DNA from: Marinomonas primoryensis
Lineage (GTDB): Bacteria > Pseudomonadota > Gammaproteobacteria > Pseudomonadales > Marinomonadaceae
DNA length: 64,000 nt
Assembly (NCBI RefSeq): GCF_013372285.1
Contig: NZ_CP054301.1
Location: 1,164,001-1,228,000, forward strand
Direction of reading: 5' to 3'
Shown here: one piece after another, positions 18,568-27,947 of the stretch
Layout of the letters: each line of letters opens with the position of its first letter
Numbering within the stretch: position 1 is the stretch's first letter
Program-made: the position numbers and the translations under genes
Notes under the pieces: model-generated
The model's database searches: none
What the model saw: the letters and a program-made list of their open reading frames with translations, nothing else
Told to the model about the DNA's origin: nothing

Positions 18568-19272
18568 ATGACAAATCAAAAAGTGGCGTTAATTATTGCC
18601 GGTGGTTCTGGTATGGGAGCGGCGGCAGCACGTAAATTGGCGCAAGAAGGGTATTGTGTCGCCATCTTATCATCTTCAGGAAAAGGTGAAGCTTTGGCGA
18701 AAGAGTTAGGGGGAATTGGAGTCACAGGCTCTAATCAGTCTAATGACGATTTGCAGCGTTTGGTGGATTTGACGATGGAAAAATGGGGGCGCATTGATGC
18801 ACTGGTAAACTCTGCTGGACACGGCCCTCGTGCGCCAATTCTTGAAATAAGTGACGATGATTGGCATTTAGGCATGGAAGTTTACTTGTTAAGCGCGATT
18901 CGCCCGATTCGTCTTGTTGCCCCTATTATGGCGGCTCAAGGGGGCGGTAGTATCGTGAATATTTCGACGGCTTGGGTTAACGAGCCAACCGCCATGTTCC
19001 CAACCTCCACTGTTTTTCGGGCGGGTCTGGCCAGTTTTATGAAAATTTTCGTGGACGATTTTTCTGCGCAAAATGTGCGTATGAATAACGTATTACCTGG
19101 TTGGATAGATAGCCTCACTGAAGTAGAGGAGCGTCGAAAAATGGTGCCAATGGGGCGTTACGGCAAGACGGAAGAAATTGCTAACACAGTAGCATTTCTA
19201 TTGTCGGATGAAGCTGGTTACATTACTGGACAAAGCCTTCGCGTGGACGGTGGTGTGACGAAATCAGTTTGA
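18568..19272 (+). CDS. Atypical short-chain dehydrogenase/reductase-like protein
   Basis: A 234-residue Rossmann protein of SDR size. The start has a good AAAGGGAG site. The cofactor loop (GGSGMGAAAARKLA, residues about 12-25), the NSAG motif (residue about 88), and the C-terminal GQSLRVDGG of the family are present. The catalytic YxxxK is missing: where Y-x-x-x-K is expected after the ISTAWVNEP strand, the sequence is S147-T-V-F-R151, so the Tyr becomes Ser and the Lys becomes Arg. The catalytic Ser position (IST) is kept. It may bind a nucleotide without ordinary dehydrogenase chemistry, or use different residues. It is probably controlled by the divergent LysR gene. Confidence 0.8.
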   Translation: MTNQKVALIIAGGSGMGAAAARKLAQEGYCVAILSSSGKGEALAKELGGIGVTGSNQSNDDLQRLVDLTMEKWGRIDALVNSAGHGPRAPILEISDDDWHLGMEVYLLSAIRPIRLVAPIMAAQGGGSIVNISTAWVNEPTAMFPTSTVFRAGLASFMKIFVDDFSAQNVRMNNVLPGWIDSLTEVEERRKMVPMGRYGKTEEIANTVAFLLSDEAGYITGQSLRVDGGVTKSV

Positions 19273-19353
19273 TATAAAAAGAACAGTCTACGGCGCAGTC
19301 GTGTTTGCATGGTGTCGAGGTGCTTTATTGATTGGGACGTTATGCGATTTGAC

Positions 19354-19386
19354 GGTTTCTTCTCATTTATCAAATGAGAAGAAACC
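19354..19386. terminator. Bidirectional hairpin between convergent genes
   Basis: A perfect 15-bp stem (GGTTTCTTCTCATTT / AAATGAGAAGAAACC) with a 3-base loop lies between the SDR gene (+) and the flavin hydroxylase gene (-). The position fits a shared terminator, although no long T run follows. Confidence 0.6.
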
Positions 19387-19444
19387 TTAGGGAGAGAACT
19401 CTATATCGCCTCGACGGGTTGGCTTACTGGATTTCCCATTTTTT

Positions 19445-21358
19445 TTACAGTGCCTCAATCAATACCTTTTCAAAAAAATTCGTCACGCCTTGATAATCAT
19501 GTAACGGTAAGACCTCGGCGACATATTGATCGGGGCGAACAATAATGATGCCGCCTTCTTCTTTATCGACTCCGCGTTTTTCATAGAAACAACCTTCTGC
19601 AGACTTTGCGCTGTAGACTTTTTCATAGTCTTTTAATCCGTAAAGGTCTTTTGATGGCTGTAAAACTGGATGGATATTGGCCACTTCAATGTCTCGATGT
19701 GGTTCTTGGAAGACGGCTTGTAGGTTGATGATTGCGTCAATATTCATACCTTTTGGCGTGAAACGTAGTAGGGGGGAAGCGGGATTGTTTTGTAAAAACT
19801 GACAAAGAGCTTTTACTTGGCAATCGGTTCCCATGAAGCGTTCTTTTCCAGCAAAGGCGAAAATGTGCCATCGGCCATCTGCCTTCATGCTGTGCCCAAG
19901 GTGCACGGGTTTTGCATCTGCATGACGGGTTACTTTTGCGGAATGAAAGCGCATGCCGATGGTTTGTCCTGAGGCAAGGTTTTGATGCGTTCCTGATTTT
20001 ACTAACGTCGATGCTGGGTAGTGAATCGCTGTGCCAGCGGTGAAGCGGCCAAACTGCACAAAGTATTGTTGAAATGCAGCCGGATCGATGCCGTCAGGGT
20101 TGCTCGCAGATTTAGGTTTGGCACTGAACATTTTTGAAAATTCGCGATCAAAGTCGATTAGTTGTTGAGCCACAGTTTGTCTTTCAAAAGAATAACTTTG
20201 TAGTAGCTCAGGCTTCGCTCTTCCGGTTAAAACGTGGGCGAGTTTCCAGCCTAAGTTCCAAGTGTCATTGACGGAGGTGTTTAGACCTTGCCCCGCTTTT
20301 GGGCTGTGCGTGTGGCACGCATCGCCAGCGAGAAAAACACGTGGCGGACGACCATCTTCGGCATCATCAAATGCTGTCGTTAAGCGCTGGCCAATTTCAT
20401 ACACACTCCACCAAGCAATCTCTTTTATGTCGATGGTGTAAGGTTGCAGAATACGGTTTGCGGCGGCGATTAAATAGTCGGCCGTGATCGACTGTTTGGA
20501 GAGTCGTTCAGTATTGTTTAGTTTGTCCAATTCAATGTACAAACGCACCATGTAACCGCCTTCGCGAGGAATGATCAGCATGTTGCCTTCGTTGGCAGAA
20601 TGAATGGCGGATTTTAAACGGATATCAGGAAAGTCTGTCGTCGCCAGTACATCCATTACGCCCCACGCTTGATTGATCGAGTCGCCGACTAATTCACGAC
20701 CAATGGATTTTCGTACCGTGCTACGAGCGCCATCGCATCCGACCACGTATTTGGCTTTGACTGTTTCAATCACGCCAAGGTGCTGAGAGTCCAAACGCTC
20801 AAAGGTTAAGGTGACTGGATAATCGGTTGCTTGTTGATCCACTTCAAGGTGAAGTAACTTACGCGAGTAGTGTGGCACGACTTTTCCAGGGCCATGACTC
20901 ATCACATCAAGAAACGCATCGTGAACACGAGCTTGGTTAATAATGACGTGCGGCATTTCAGATAAATCGTCCTCGACGTCTTGGATTTTTCCACTGCGAG
21001 CAATGTGTTCTGGCAGATCTGCGTCCGGTTTCCAAAAAGCGGTTTCGTTTACCCAATACGCTTCTTGTTTGATTTGATCAGCAAAATCATAGGCTTCAAA
21101 CATTTCCATTGTACGGCAAGCAATGCCATCGGCTTGACCTACTAATAAGCGGTCGTCTTTTTGTTCAACAATACAGGTAGAGATACGGCCAAATTTTGAT
21201 AATTGTGCCGCAAGGTTGAGTCCGGCAGGACCGCAGCCAACGATCATCACATCCACTTGAGACGGTAGCGGGAGTTTTAATGGCGGCGCGATGATCCGAT
21301 CCGTCGGATCGGCAATTCTAGGGTCGCCAGGGTGAAAACCATCTTGATAAAATTGCAT
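19445..21358 (-). CDS. FAD-dependent aromatic hydroxylase (MobA/phenol 2-monooxygenase-like)
   Basis: A 637-residue class A flavoprotein monooxygenase. Motifs: FAD dinucleotide fold VGCGPAGLNLAAQL at about residues 40-53, the DG motif GCDGARSTVRK at about 218, and the GD motif RVFLAGDACHTHSPKAGQG at about 347. The C-terminal thioredoxin-like domain typical of phenol hydroxylases follows. Length and pattern match MobA-type 3-hydroxybenzoate 4-monooxygenases (about 639 residues) well. Hydroxylation of a 3-hydroxybenzoate-like phenolic acid using NADPH and oxygen is the best guess, but the substrate is unproven. No ring-cleavage genes are nearby. It is divergently transcribed from a LysR gene, its probable regulator. 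Confidence 0.8.
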   Translation of the reverse strand: MQFYQDGFHPGDPRIADPTDRIIAPPLKLPLPSQVDVMIVGCGPAGLNLAAQLSKFGRISTCIVEQKDDRLLVGQADGIACRTMEMFEAYDFADQIKQEAYWVNETAFWKPDADLPEHIARSGKIQDVEDDLSEMPHVIINQARVHDAFLDVMSHGPGKVVPHYSRKLLHLEVDQQATDYPVTLTFERLDSQHLGVIETVKAKYVVGCDGARSTVRKSIGRELVGDSINQAWGVMDVLATTDFPDIRLKSAIHSANEGNMLIIPREGGYMVRLYIELDKLNNTERLSKQSITADYLIAAANRILQPYTIDIKEIAWWSVYEIGQRLTTAFDDAEDGRPPRVFLAGDACHTHSPKAGQGLNTSVNDTWNLGWKLAHVLTGRAKPELLQSYSFERQTVAQQLIDFDREFSKMFSAKPKSASNPDGIDPAAFQQYFVQFGRFTAGTAIHYPASTLVKSGTHQNLASGQTIGMRFHSAKVTRHADAKPVHLGHSMKADGRWHIFAFAGKERFMGTDCQVKALCQFLQNNPASPLLRFTPKGMNIDAIINLQAVFQEPHRDIEVANIHPVLQPSKDLYGLKDYEKVYSAKSAEGCFYEKRGVDKEEGGIIIVRPDQYVAEVLPLHDYQGVTNFFEKVLIEAL

Positions 21359-21474
21359 TGTTTTGTCCTCTTATTATTGCCAGTGACTTGTAATCTGGAT
21401 TGAAAGAAACTTTAATCAATTTTAGATATAAGTAAAAATAGATTTTTAACGCAAGACTAATAGAAAATGCATAG

Positions 21475-22398
21475 ATGAATCCTAATTTATTGAGACAACT
21501 TGCCATCGTGGTAAAACAGGGCTCGTTAAGTCGAGCCTGTGAGCAGTTGTATGTGACGCAACCTACTTTAAGCAGAAGCATTAAGTTACTGGAAATGAAA
21601 GTTGGTGCGCCAGTACTTATTCGAACTCGTTATGGTGTTGAGCCGACAGAAATTGGTGCAAGGCTGGCACAAATTGGTGAGCGTATTTTGGCGGAAACAG
21701 AGCAAGGCGAAGAGGTTATTCGCCAGTTTCATAGCGGCTATCATAATGAGTTTGTTATTGGTATTGATCCGCTTTGGGAGTTTGCGACGGTTGAGCAAAT
21801 GACCGCGTATTTTATGAAAGAAAAGCGATATGTTTTTCATTTTCGTACGGGCTCTGCGGCGGCTCAGATTGAGTTATTGCAAAATGGTGAGCTCGACTTT
21901 CTATTGGCACCAGCGCACCTTTCCGTTAAACAAGGAACATTGGATCGACAATCATTGTTTCGGGATCGTTCTGGTGTTTTTGTTGGTAAAAAATCAATGC
22001 TTCTAGGCACTCATAAACGTGTGTCTCAAGCCGTTTTGGAAAAACAAAACTGGATGGTGGCAGGTGCGAACGCGGGTTTTTTAGATCGTCCTAGTGAGTT
22101 AGTTGGTTTAAAGGCCGCTAGTATGGCGTTTACTGGCAGTATTCGTTCGGTGCTGCATTTGTTAAATACCACTGACATGCTGGTTCGATTGCCTGCTCGA
22201 ATGGCTTTAATGACCGGCGACGTGGGCATTGAACAGATGATTGAGGTGGAAGGGCCACTAGGGCCAAGACGAGACATCGCACTTTGGTCGAAAGCTGACA
22301 GTATGGAGCGACCCGAGTGTCTGAAAATTCATGAACTGATCCGTGATTTTATGCAGGCACTGGAGGACTCTGTGCCGACCTTCGAGTTGGATTTGTAA
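21475..22398 (+). CDS. LysR-family regulator, divergent from the aromatic hydroxylase
   Basis: A 307-residue LysR-type regulator. The helix-turn-helix is LRQLAIVVKQGSLSRACEQL with YVTQPTLSRSIKLLE, followed by an effector-binding domain. It lies back to back with the hydroxylase gene across a 116-base gap, the classical arrangement for a LysR activator and its target, so an aromatic-acid inducer is likely. The intergenic region shows AT-rich sequence but I did not find a clean T-N11-A palindrome to name as the operator. Confidence 0.85.
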   Translation: MNPNLLRQLAIVVKQGSLSRACEQLYVTQPTLSRSIKLLEMKVGAPVLIRTRYGVEPTEIGARLAQIGERILAETEQGEEVIRQFHSGYHNEFVIGIDPLWEFATVEQMTAYFMKEKRYVFHFRTGSAAAQIELLQNGELDFLLAPAHLSVKQGTLDRQSLFRDRSGVFVGKKSMLLGTHKRVSQAVLEKQNWMVAGANAGFLDRPSELVGLKAASMAFTGSIRSVLHLLNTTDMLVRLPARMALMTGDVGIEQMIEVEGPLGPRRDIALWSKADSMERPECLKIHELIRDFMQALEDSVPTFELDL

Positions 22399-22408
22399 CT
22401 CGAAAAAA

Positions 22409-23176
22409 TCAAGCCGGTTCTTGTCGATAAAATTGACAGAGTAGTCGGTAAATCTCTGGCATTTTTTTCTTCATCATTGTTGGGGATTCAAAGAACGTTT
22501 CGCTGCACACCGCGAAGAATTCGGCAGGGTTAGTTAACGCGTATTCATCAAGTGGTAGGTGTTTGTTGCGTTGCCAGTCGTTTTCAAAACGTTGGAATGT
22601 TGCAGTGAATATATCGTGCCACTCACCCGGTTTCATATCAGGGTGCATAGGCGGTGCGCCATTCGCGCCATCACGAAGCATGTCTAATTTATGGGCGAAT
22701 TCGTGAATGACAACGTTGCTTGCTTTGCCATGACGAGCGTGAGCGCCTGTTTCTAGTATCGATTCCCACGATAAAATCAATGGTCCGCGTTGCCACGCTT
22801 CGCCGCTTAAACCACGACCTTCGGCATGGACAACGCCATCTTCACTTTGATAAGGGTGATTGGCAATAAAATCCCCTTCGTACAAAATAATGGTTTGGCA
22901 ATGGTCATACCAATCCAAGCCAAGATGCAAAATAGGAACACAGGCCATAGTGGCGAGTTTAAGACACATCGCGTCGGTAAATTCAAATTCACCGCCCGGT
23001 GCAATACCTTTACGAGCTAGAAAGTGAAAGCTCATTTCGCGTAAATTGTCGCGCTCACTACCTTTGTAACGTTCCATCACTGCCCAATCAGCAATCGCAG
23101 ACTCCCATTGCTCTACCGTGAAGTCCATGGCCTTGATTCGTCGGTTCTCTAGCCAGTTATCAAGTGATTTAAACAT
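22409..23176 (-). CDS. mtfA: MtfA-family zinc metallopeptidase
   Basis: A 255-residue cytosolic protein of the MtfA (glucose-regulated peptidase) family. The zinc motif HEFAHKLD is at about residues 155-162. A glutamate further on (NPAEFFAVCSETFFE, about 214) would be the third ligand, as in the family. In E. coli MtfA interacts with the Mlc repressor and so affects glucose-PTS expression; whether Mlc exists here cannot be seen. Single gene, convergent with the LysR gene (10-base gap) and divergent from opgG. Confidence 0.88.
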   Translation of the reverse strand: MFKSLDNWLENRRIKAMDFTVEQWESAIADWAVMERYKGSERDNLREMSFHFLARKGIAPGGEFEFTDAMCLKLATMACVPILHLGLDWYDHCQTIILYEGDFIANHPYQSEDGVVHAEGRGLSGEAWQRGPLILSWESILETGAHARHGKASNVVIHEFAHKLDMLRDGANGAPPMHPDMKPGEWHDIFTATFQRFENDWQRNKHLPLDEYALTNPAEFFAVCSETFFESPTMMKKKMPEIYRLLCQFYRQEPA

Positions 23177-23459
23177 AATTATATCTCGATTAAATAGGTC
23201 GGTTTCTTATATTATGCGCTGCGATTTGAAACCTGTAACAATATCCATTATGACATACGATAGGTCGAGAAAACGGGGTGAATACTAAGAAGTAATGAGG
23301 GATTTCTTTCAATACAATCTCTCCTTAATATTTGTGCATTCCTCCAACTTCCTTGCCTTAATCTCGTTTGTGATTGGCTATATGATAGATAATCAAATCA
23401 TGACGTCATTCTTAAGTTGAAAATTCAGCTAAGACTAATCGAGCCAAGAGAGAGTTTTT
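23177..23459. promoter_or_regulatory. Divergent mtfA/opgG promoter region
   Basis: A 283-base region between two divergent genes. It contains the perfect 10-bp palindrome ATGACGTCAT (23400-23409), 50 bases before the opgG start. No convincing -35/-10 pair was identified. Confidence 0.4.
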
Positions 23460-25091
23460 TTGAAGTCATTCCTTATTTCTGTATCACATTTTCGTTCACA
23501 GTCATTTTTACTGTTTAAAGGGTCTGTGTTGATATCATTATTAATTAACGCAATAAGTTATGGCCATGCGTCAGAAGCTGTCGTTGTCTCTGAGAGTGTT
23601 CAGCAAGATCAAGTGCTAAAGTCTGAAGAGTCTCAATCAGGCCAGCAAGATTCCACATTAAAAGGGTACGCATTCTCTCCTCAGACGGTGATTGATCTAG
23701 CAAAAAAACTGGCGCAGTCACCAATGCAACCAGTGGAAAAAGCACCAAAAGCCTTGATCGATATGGATTATTCCATGTATAGGAAGATCAACTTTCAGCA
23801 GAACCAAGCAGTTTGGGGCAATACGCCGACAAAATTCTCCGTGCAATTGTTTGCGCCTGGCTTTTTATTCAAAGACTTAGTGACCATTGATGTGGTTGAA
23901 AATGGTCGTGCGTTCCCACTCAAAGTCTCTGCAGACTCCTTTACGACGCCGAATCAAGAAATCAGTGAGTTAATCTCACAAGTGGGTAAGTACGCTGGAT
24001 TACGTCTGCATTATCCGATTAATAGAGCAGACCATAATGATGAGTTTGTTGTTTTTCAAGGCGCGAGTTACTTCCGAGCGGTGTCGAAGGGCCAGTCGTA
24101 TGGTTTGTCAGCTCGTGGTCTTGCGGTGAATGTGGCACAGCCGAAAGGAGAAGAGTTTCCGATGTTCAAACAATTTTGGATTGAACGTCCTTCTTCTAGT
24201 CAAGACGCCATTGTTGTTCATGCATTATTAGACAGTAAAAGTGTGGCTGGCGCGTACCGATTTGGTATTTACCCAGGTAAGCCTACTCGCATTGACGTTA
24301 AGGCGACATTGTTTCCAAGAGTTGATTTGAAACACGTTGGTATCGCGCCACTAACCTCTATGTTTATGCATAACAGCTCGCTGGATGCATCCGACTTCCC
24401 TGATTATCGCCCCGCGGTTCATGACTCTGATGGATTACAGATTCTCACTGGCAAAGATGAAATGATTTGGCGCCCTTTGAACAACCCAAAAACCTTAGAA
24501 GTGAGTGCGTTTAGCGATGATTATCCAAAAGGTTTTGGTTTGATTCAGCGTCACCGCAACTTTGAAGATTATCAAGATTTAGAAGCCAATTATCATACTC
24601 GCCCTTCCGCTTGGATTAAGCCTTTGAATGATTGGGGGCAGGGTCATGTTGAACTGGTGGAAATCCCTTCAGATTCAGAGACAAACGACAATATTGTGGC
24701 TTTCTGGCAACCAAAAGAAGGCTTTAAAAAAGACCAGTCTTACACCTATCAATATTTAATGACCTGGTCGAATAACACACCAGTTTCGATGGATTTACCG
24801 CGTATTGTGCGCAGTGCTAAAGGGGTGAAGTTGTTTACCGATAGCCCTGAAGTGGTGATTGATTTCAATAAAATGCCGGACGTTAGTGTCGAAGATCTGA
24901 CCGTTGATGCCAGTATCAGTCAGGGTAAAATACTCGAAGCCTTGATTGTGAAAAACCCACACAATAATGGCGTACGTGTTTACGTCACTTTCGATCCACA
25001 AGACGCAGATTTAGCTGAATTGAGAGTTCAGCTAAAACAAGACGAAGTGGCTATCGCACCGACTTGGCTGTATCGCTGGATGAAGGAGTAA
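23460..25091 (+). CDS. opgG: Osmoregulated periplasmic glucan biosynthesis protein OpgG (MdoG)
   Basis: A 543-residue periplasmic protein required for synthesis and branching of osmoregulated periplasmic beta-glucans. The OpgG fold pattern is present: FSPQTVIDLAKKLA early, LFAPGFLFKDLV, the APLTSMFMHNSS motif at about residue 300, and the RPSAWIKPLNDWGQGHVELV segment. The N-terminus has a signal peptide (SVLISLLINAISYGHA then SEA). The start appears to be TTG 23460 behind AAGAGAGAG; a GTG at 23526 would begin just before the hydrophobic core and leave no basic N-region, so TTG is preferred. Three bases separate it from opgH. Its C-terminal extension is slightly longer than E. coli MdoG. Confidence 0.92.
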   Translation: MKSFLISVSHFRSQSFLLFKGSVLISLLINAISYGHASEAVVVSESVQQDQVLKSEESQSGQQDSTLKGYAFSPQTVIDLAKKLAQSPMQPVEKAPKALIDMDYSMYRKINFQQNQAVWGNTPTKFSVQLFAPGFLFKDLVTIDVVENGRAFPLKVSADSFTTPNQEISELISQVGKYAGLRLHYPINRADHNDEFVVFQGASYFRAVSKGQSYGLSARGLAVNVAQPKGEEFPMFKQFWIERPSSSQDAIVVHALLDSKSVAGAYRFGIYPGKPTRIDVKATLFPRVDLKHVGIAPLTSMFMHNSSLDASDFPDYRPAVHDSDGLQILTGKDEMIWRPLNNPKTLEVSAFSDDYPKGFGLIQRHRNFEDYQDLEANYHTRPSAWIKPLNDWGQGHVELVEIPSDSETNDNIVAFWQPKEGFKKDQSYTYQYLMTWSNNTPVSMDLPRIVRSAKGVKLFTDSPEVVIDFNKMPDVSVEDLTVDASISQGKILEALIVKNPHNNGVRVYVTFDPQDADLAELRVQLKQDEVAIAPTWLYRWMKE

Positions 25092-25094
25092 ATA

Positions 25095-27248
25095 ATGTTT
25101 AATAAGGAGGTTGATGCAAAGCGTGCGTTACCCACTATTTCGCCATTGGACATGCCTAGGCATGCGGTAAATGAAGCGTCTCATGCTCGAAAAGCCAAAT
25201 TTTCATCACATGATATCGTCACGTTTTTGGCGCGATTATTTGTTTTGATATGTACGATTGGCTTGTCTTGGTACGGTGCCACTGAAATGTACAGTGTGCT
25301 GAGTACGAATGCGATTGCAGGATTGCAGTGGTTGTTTTTGGTTCTTTTTTGCATCAACTTCACATGGATTTCTTTCGCCTTTTCACAAGCCACGCTTGGT
25401 TTGCTTTACCAGTTGTGGCCTTTTTCGGGTCGCCGTAAAGAGCAAAATGTAGAGGGCGTGACAGCAATTTTATTGCCTGTTTATAATGAAGATCCATCAC
25501 GTATTCGAGCCAATATTCAAGCCATGCACGAAGACATTGTGAAGCAAGCGTCAGGCAAGTTTGCTTTTTTTATTCTTAGTGACACTAACAAAGCCGATGC
25601 TTGGGTTGCCGAAGAGCAAGCCTTTCATTCACTGTTAAATGACGACTCAGCTGTCTGTCCTATTTTTTACCGTCGCCGTTATGACAATGCGGAACGCAAA
25701 GCGGGCAATATTGCCGAATGGGTAACGCACTTCGGCAATGATTACGAGTGCATGATTGTACTGGATGCCGACAGTTTAATGGGCGCAGAGTGTCTGATCT
25801 CACTGACTCGCCGCATGAGTGCTGATGCTAGCCTTGGTTTGATTCAAACCTTACCAACTATTATTCGCGCCGATACTTTGTACAGTCGTATTCAGCAATT
25901 TGCGAATCATTGTTTTGGTCCTATTTATGCGTCTGGATTGGCTGCGTGGCACGGTGGTTCATCGAATTTTTGGGGACACAACGCCATCATCCGAACCAAG
26001 GCATTTGCAGACGCCTGTGGTTTACCTGTATTGGCGGGCAAAGCGCCTTTTGGTGGTCATGTCATGAGTCATGACTTTATGGAAGCGGCGTTGTTACGTC
26101 GAGCCGGTTGGGGAGTGCGTTTTGATACCGATTTAACGGCGTCTTACGAAGAAGCGCCACCGTCGCTGGTGGATGTGATTGTAAGAGACCGTCGCTGGTG
26201 TCAGGGGAACCTACAGCACAAGACGTTTGTGTTTGCCAAAGGCTTTCATTTTGCCACGCGCTTGCATCTTTTATCCGGCATTATGTCTTACCTGAGTGCG
26301 GTTTTTTGGCTGATGTTAATCGTCGTCGGCTTCGCGCTCGCCATACAGGCGTACTTTGTGCGTCCTGAGTATTTTGCTAATCCGTCTTTGTTTCCAACAT
26401 GGCCTGTGTTTGATTTTGAGAAAGCGCGGTCTTTGTTCATCTTGTCGATGGCGCTGGTGTTGGCACCTAAAGTGTATGGTTGGTTAGCGGCGATGCTGAA
26501 TATTCGTCGTTGTTTGCAATTTGGCGGCCCCATTTTATTGACCTTGAGTATTCTGGTAGAAACACTGTTATCAGCTTTGTACGCACCCATTCTGATGCTC
26601 GCACAGTTTCAAGTGGTTTATGGTGTGTTTAAAGGCAAAGACAGTGGCTGGAAACCTCAATCTCGTGACGATGGTGCTACGTCATGGGGAGTCGCTGCGC
26701 GTGCGCATTTTAGTCATACGGCATTTGGTGTTGCTCTGGCCGGTGGCGCGCTTTTCTTAAGTCCACAGTTGTTTTATTGGTCTTTGCCGATTAGCTTTGG
26801 CTTAGTGCTGTCGATTCCATTGTCTTGGTTGAGTGGCGGCAGAAAACGCGGCAACGTGATTCGCTATGTTGGTCTGCTGCGTGCACCTGAAGAAAAGCGC
26901 CCTCATCCTATTGTGGTACTGCAATATCGTTATAGTACCGACCTTGCTCAGCCACGTTTTGACACGGCTTTACCATCGTTAACGCGTCTGATGTCTGATG
27001 CTTCATTGTTCTATTGGCACCTTGCACAAATGCCGGCAGATGAGTCGAATAAAGAGTTTTGCCGTGCTTGGATCTGTGCCGAGTGGCAAATTATGAACAG
27101 TGGTAGCATTAATAGTTTGCTTGCTCATTTAAGTGAAAAAGAATGCATCGCGATTTTGCAACATCGGACACTAATGCGCGCGATGCAAAAGTATTTACCT
27201 GAAAACAAATGTGTCATTAAAGAGTCAGAAAAGCGGGTATTTGCATAG
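25095..27248 (+). CDS. opgH: Glucan glucosyltransferase OpgH (MdoH)
   Basis: A 717-residue inner-membrane processive glucosyltransferase that makes the beta-1,2-linked glucan backbone from UDP-glucose. Family-2 glycosyltransferase signatures: LLPVYNEDPSRI at about residue 128, ILDADS (here VLDADSLMG) at about 221, and the R-x-x-R-W motif RDRRWCQGN at about 363. About eight membrane helices flank the catalytic domain (residues about 45-95 and 400-600). E. coli MdoH is longer (847) because of a bigger N-terminal region; this shorter form is usual outside enterics. It forms an operon with opgG and is followed by a strong terminator. Confidence 0.93.
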   Translation: MFNKEVDAKRALPTISPLDMPRHAVNEASHARKAKFSSHDIVTFLARLFVLICTIGLSWYGATEMYSVLSTNAIAGLQWLFLVLFCINFTWISFAFSQATLGLLYQLWPFSGRRKEQNVEGVTAILLPVYNEDPSRIRANIQAMHEDIVKQASGKFAFFILSDTNKADAWVAEEQAFHSLLNDDSAVCPIFYRRRYDNAERKAGNIAEWVTHFGNDYECMIVLDADSLMGAECLISLTRRMSADASLGLIQTLPTIIRADTLYSRIQQFANHCFGPIYASGLAAWHGGSSNFWGHNAIIRTKAFADACGLPVLAGKAPFGGHVMSHDFMEAALLRRAGWGVRFDTDLTASYEEAPPSLVDVIVRDRRWCQGNLQHKTFVFAKGFHFATRLHLLSGIMSYLSAVFWLMLIVVGFALAIQAYFVRPEYFANPSLFPTWPVFDFEKARSLFILSMALVLAPKVYGWLAAMLNIRRCLQFGGPILLTLSILVETLLSALYAPILMLAQFQVVYGVFKGKDSGWKPQSRDDGATSWGVAARAHFSHTAFGVALAGGALFLSPQLFYWSLPISFGLVLSIPLSWLSGGRKRGNVIRYVGLLRAPEEKRPHPIVVLQYRYSTDLAQPRFDTALPSLTRLMSDASLFYWHLAQMPADESNKEFCRAWICAEWQIMNSGSINSLLAHLSEKECIAILQHRTLMRAMQKYLPENKCVIKESEKRVFA

Positions 27249-27254
27249 CAAGCA

Positions 27255-27300
27255 ACGCAATGAGAGCCGTAATTTATACCTCTCATTGCGTTTTTTTTTT
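27255..27300 (+). terminator. Rho-independent terminator after opgH
   Basis: A perfect 12-bp stem (ACGCAATGAGAG / CTCTCATTGCGT) with a 13-base loop and a run of ten T residues begins just after the opgH stop. Confidence 0.9.
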
Positions 27301-27304
27301 GATA

Positions 27305-27787
27305 CTAAGAAAAATCGCTGAGAGGGAATTCACTTAAAGGGAATTCCCTCGTTATTTTAGGTTGCCTCATTGAAAACATCGTATTGACGGAGCGAACCCC
27401 TTTCGCCTGCAACAGTTTTTTGCTCAAAAGTTCATCATAGCTATCAAGGTCTCTGGTTATGATCTTTAGTAAATAGTCACAATCCCCACTGACGGAATGG
27501 CATTCTTGTATCTCAGGACATCCTTGCACAATAGAAAGGAAAGGCATCAGCGTTCCCGGATGGTGGTTATCCATTGACACTTGTGCAAAGGCAATGACAT
27601 TTAAGTTCACTTTCTTTGCGTTCAACTCAGCGGTGTAGCCTCTTATATAGTCTTCGTCCTCTAGACGTTTTAAGCGTCGCCAACAAGGTGCAGTTGAAAG
27701 GCCGATCTTCTCCGCTAAGTCTCGATTACTTAGGCGGCCGTCTTTTTGTAGGGCTGAAAGAATACTGATGTCAAATTTATCAAGCAT
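27305..27787 (-). CDS. Lrp/AsnC-family regulator (probable bkd regulator)
   Basis: A 160-residue Lrp-type regulator. Helix-turn-helix at residues 1-60 (LDKFDISILSALQKDGRLSN, then LAEKIGLSTAPCWRRLKRLE), and an AsnC/RAM ligand domain with HSVSGDCDYLLKIITRDL at about residue 100. It is divergent from the 2-oxoacid dehydrogenase genes across 160 bases, matching the bkdR arrangement of Pseudomonas, where an Lrp homologue activates the branched-chain dehydrogenase operon in response to branched-chain amino acids. The C-terminal eight to ten residues contain a small duplicated EFPLSEFPLS motif. Confidence 0.88.
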   Translation of the reverse strand: MLDKFDISILSALQKDGRLSNRDLAEKIGLSTAPCWRRLKRLEDEDYIRGYTAELNAKKVNLNVIAFAQVSMDNHHPGTLMPFLSIVQGCPEIQECHSVSGDCDYLLKIITRDLDSYDELLSKKLLQAKGVRSVNTMFSMRQPKITREFPLSEFPLSDFS

Positions 27788-27947
27788 GAAAGTGTTTCCA
27801 TTTTTTGTTATTTGAAGAAACTATATTGCTTAGTCTGTCAAAGAGTCGGCAATTAAGAAAGATAATTTCGGCCAATCCTAGATAATATTAATAACATCAT
27901 ACTTATAAAAATAAAGCTGAAAAGCAGCTAAAAAATGGTGTATTTCT

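Noticed and set aside
23400..23409. ATGACGTCAT palindrome as a defined regulator site
   Set aside because: A single 10-bp palindrome with no partner site or known bacterial regulator is too weak to name.
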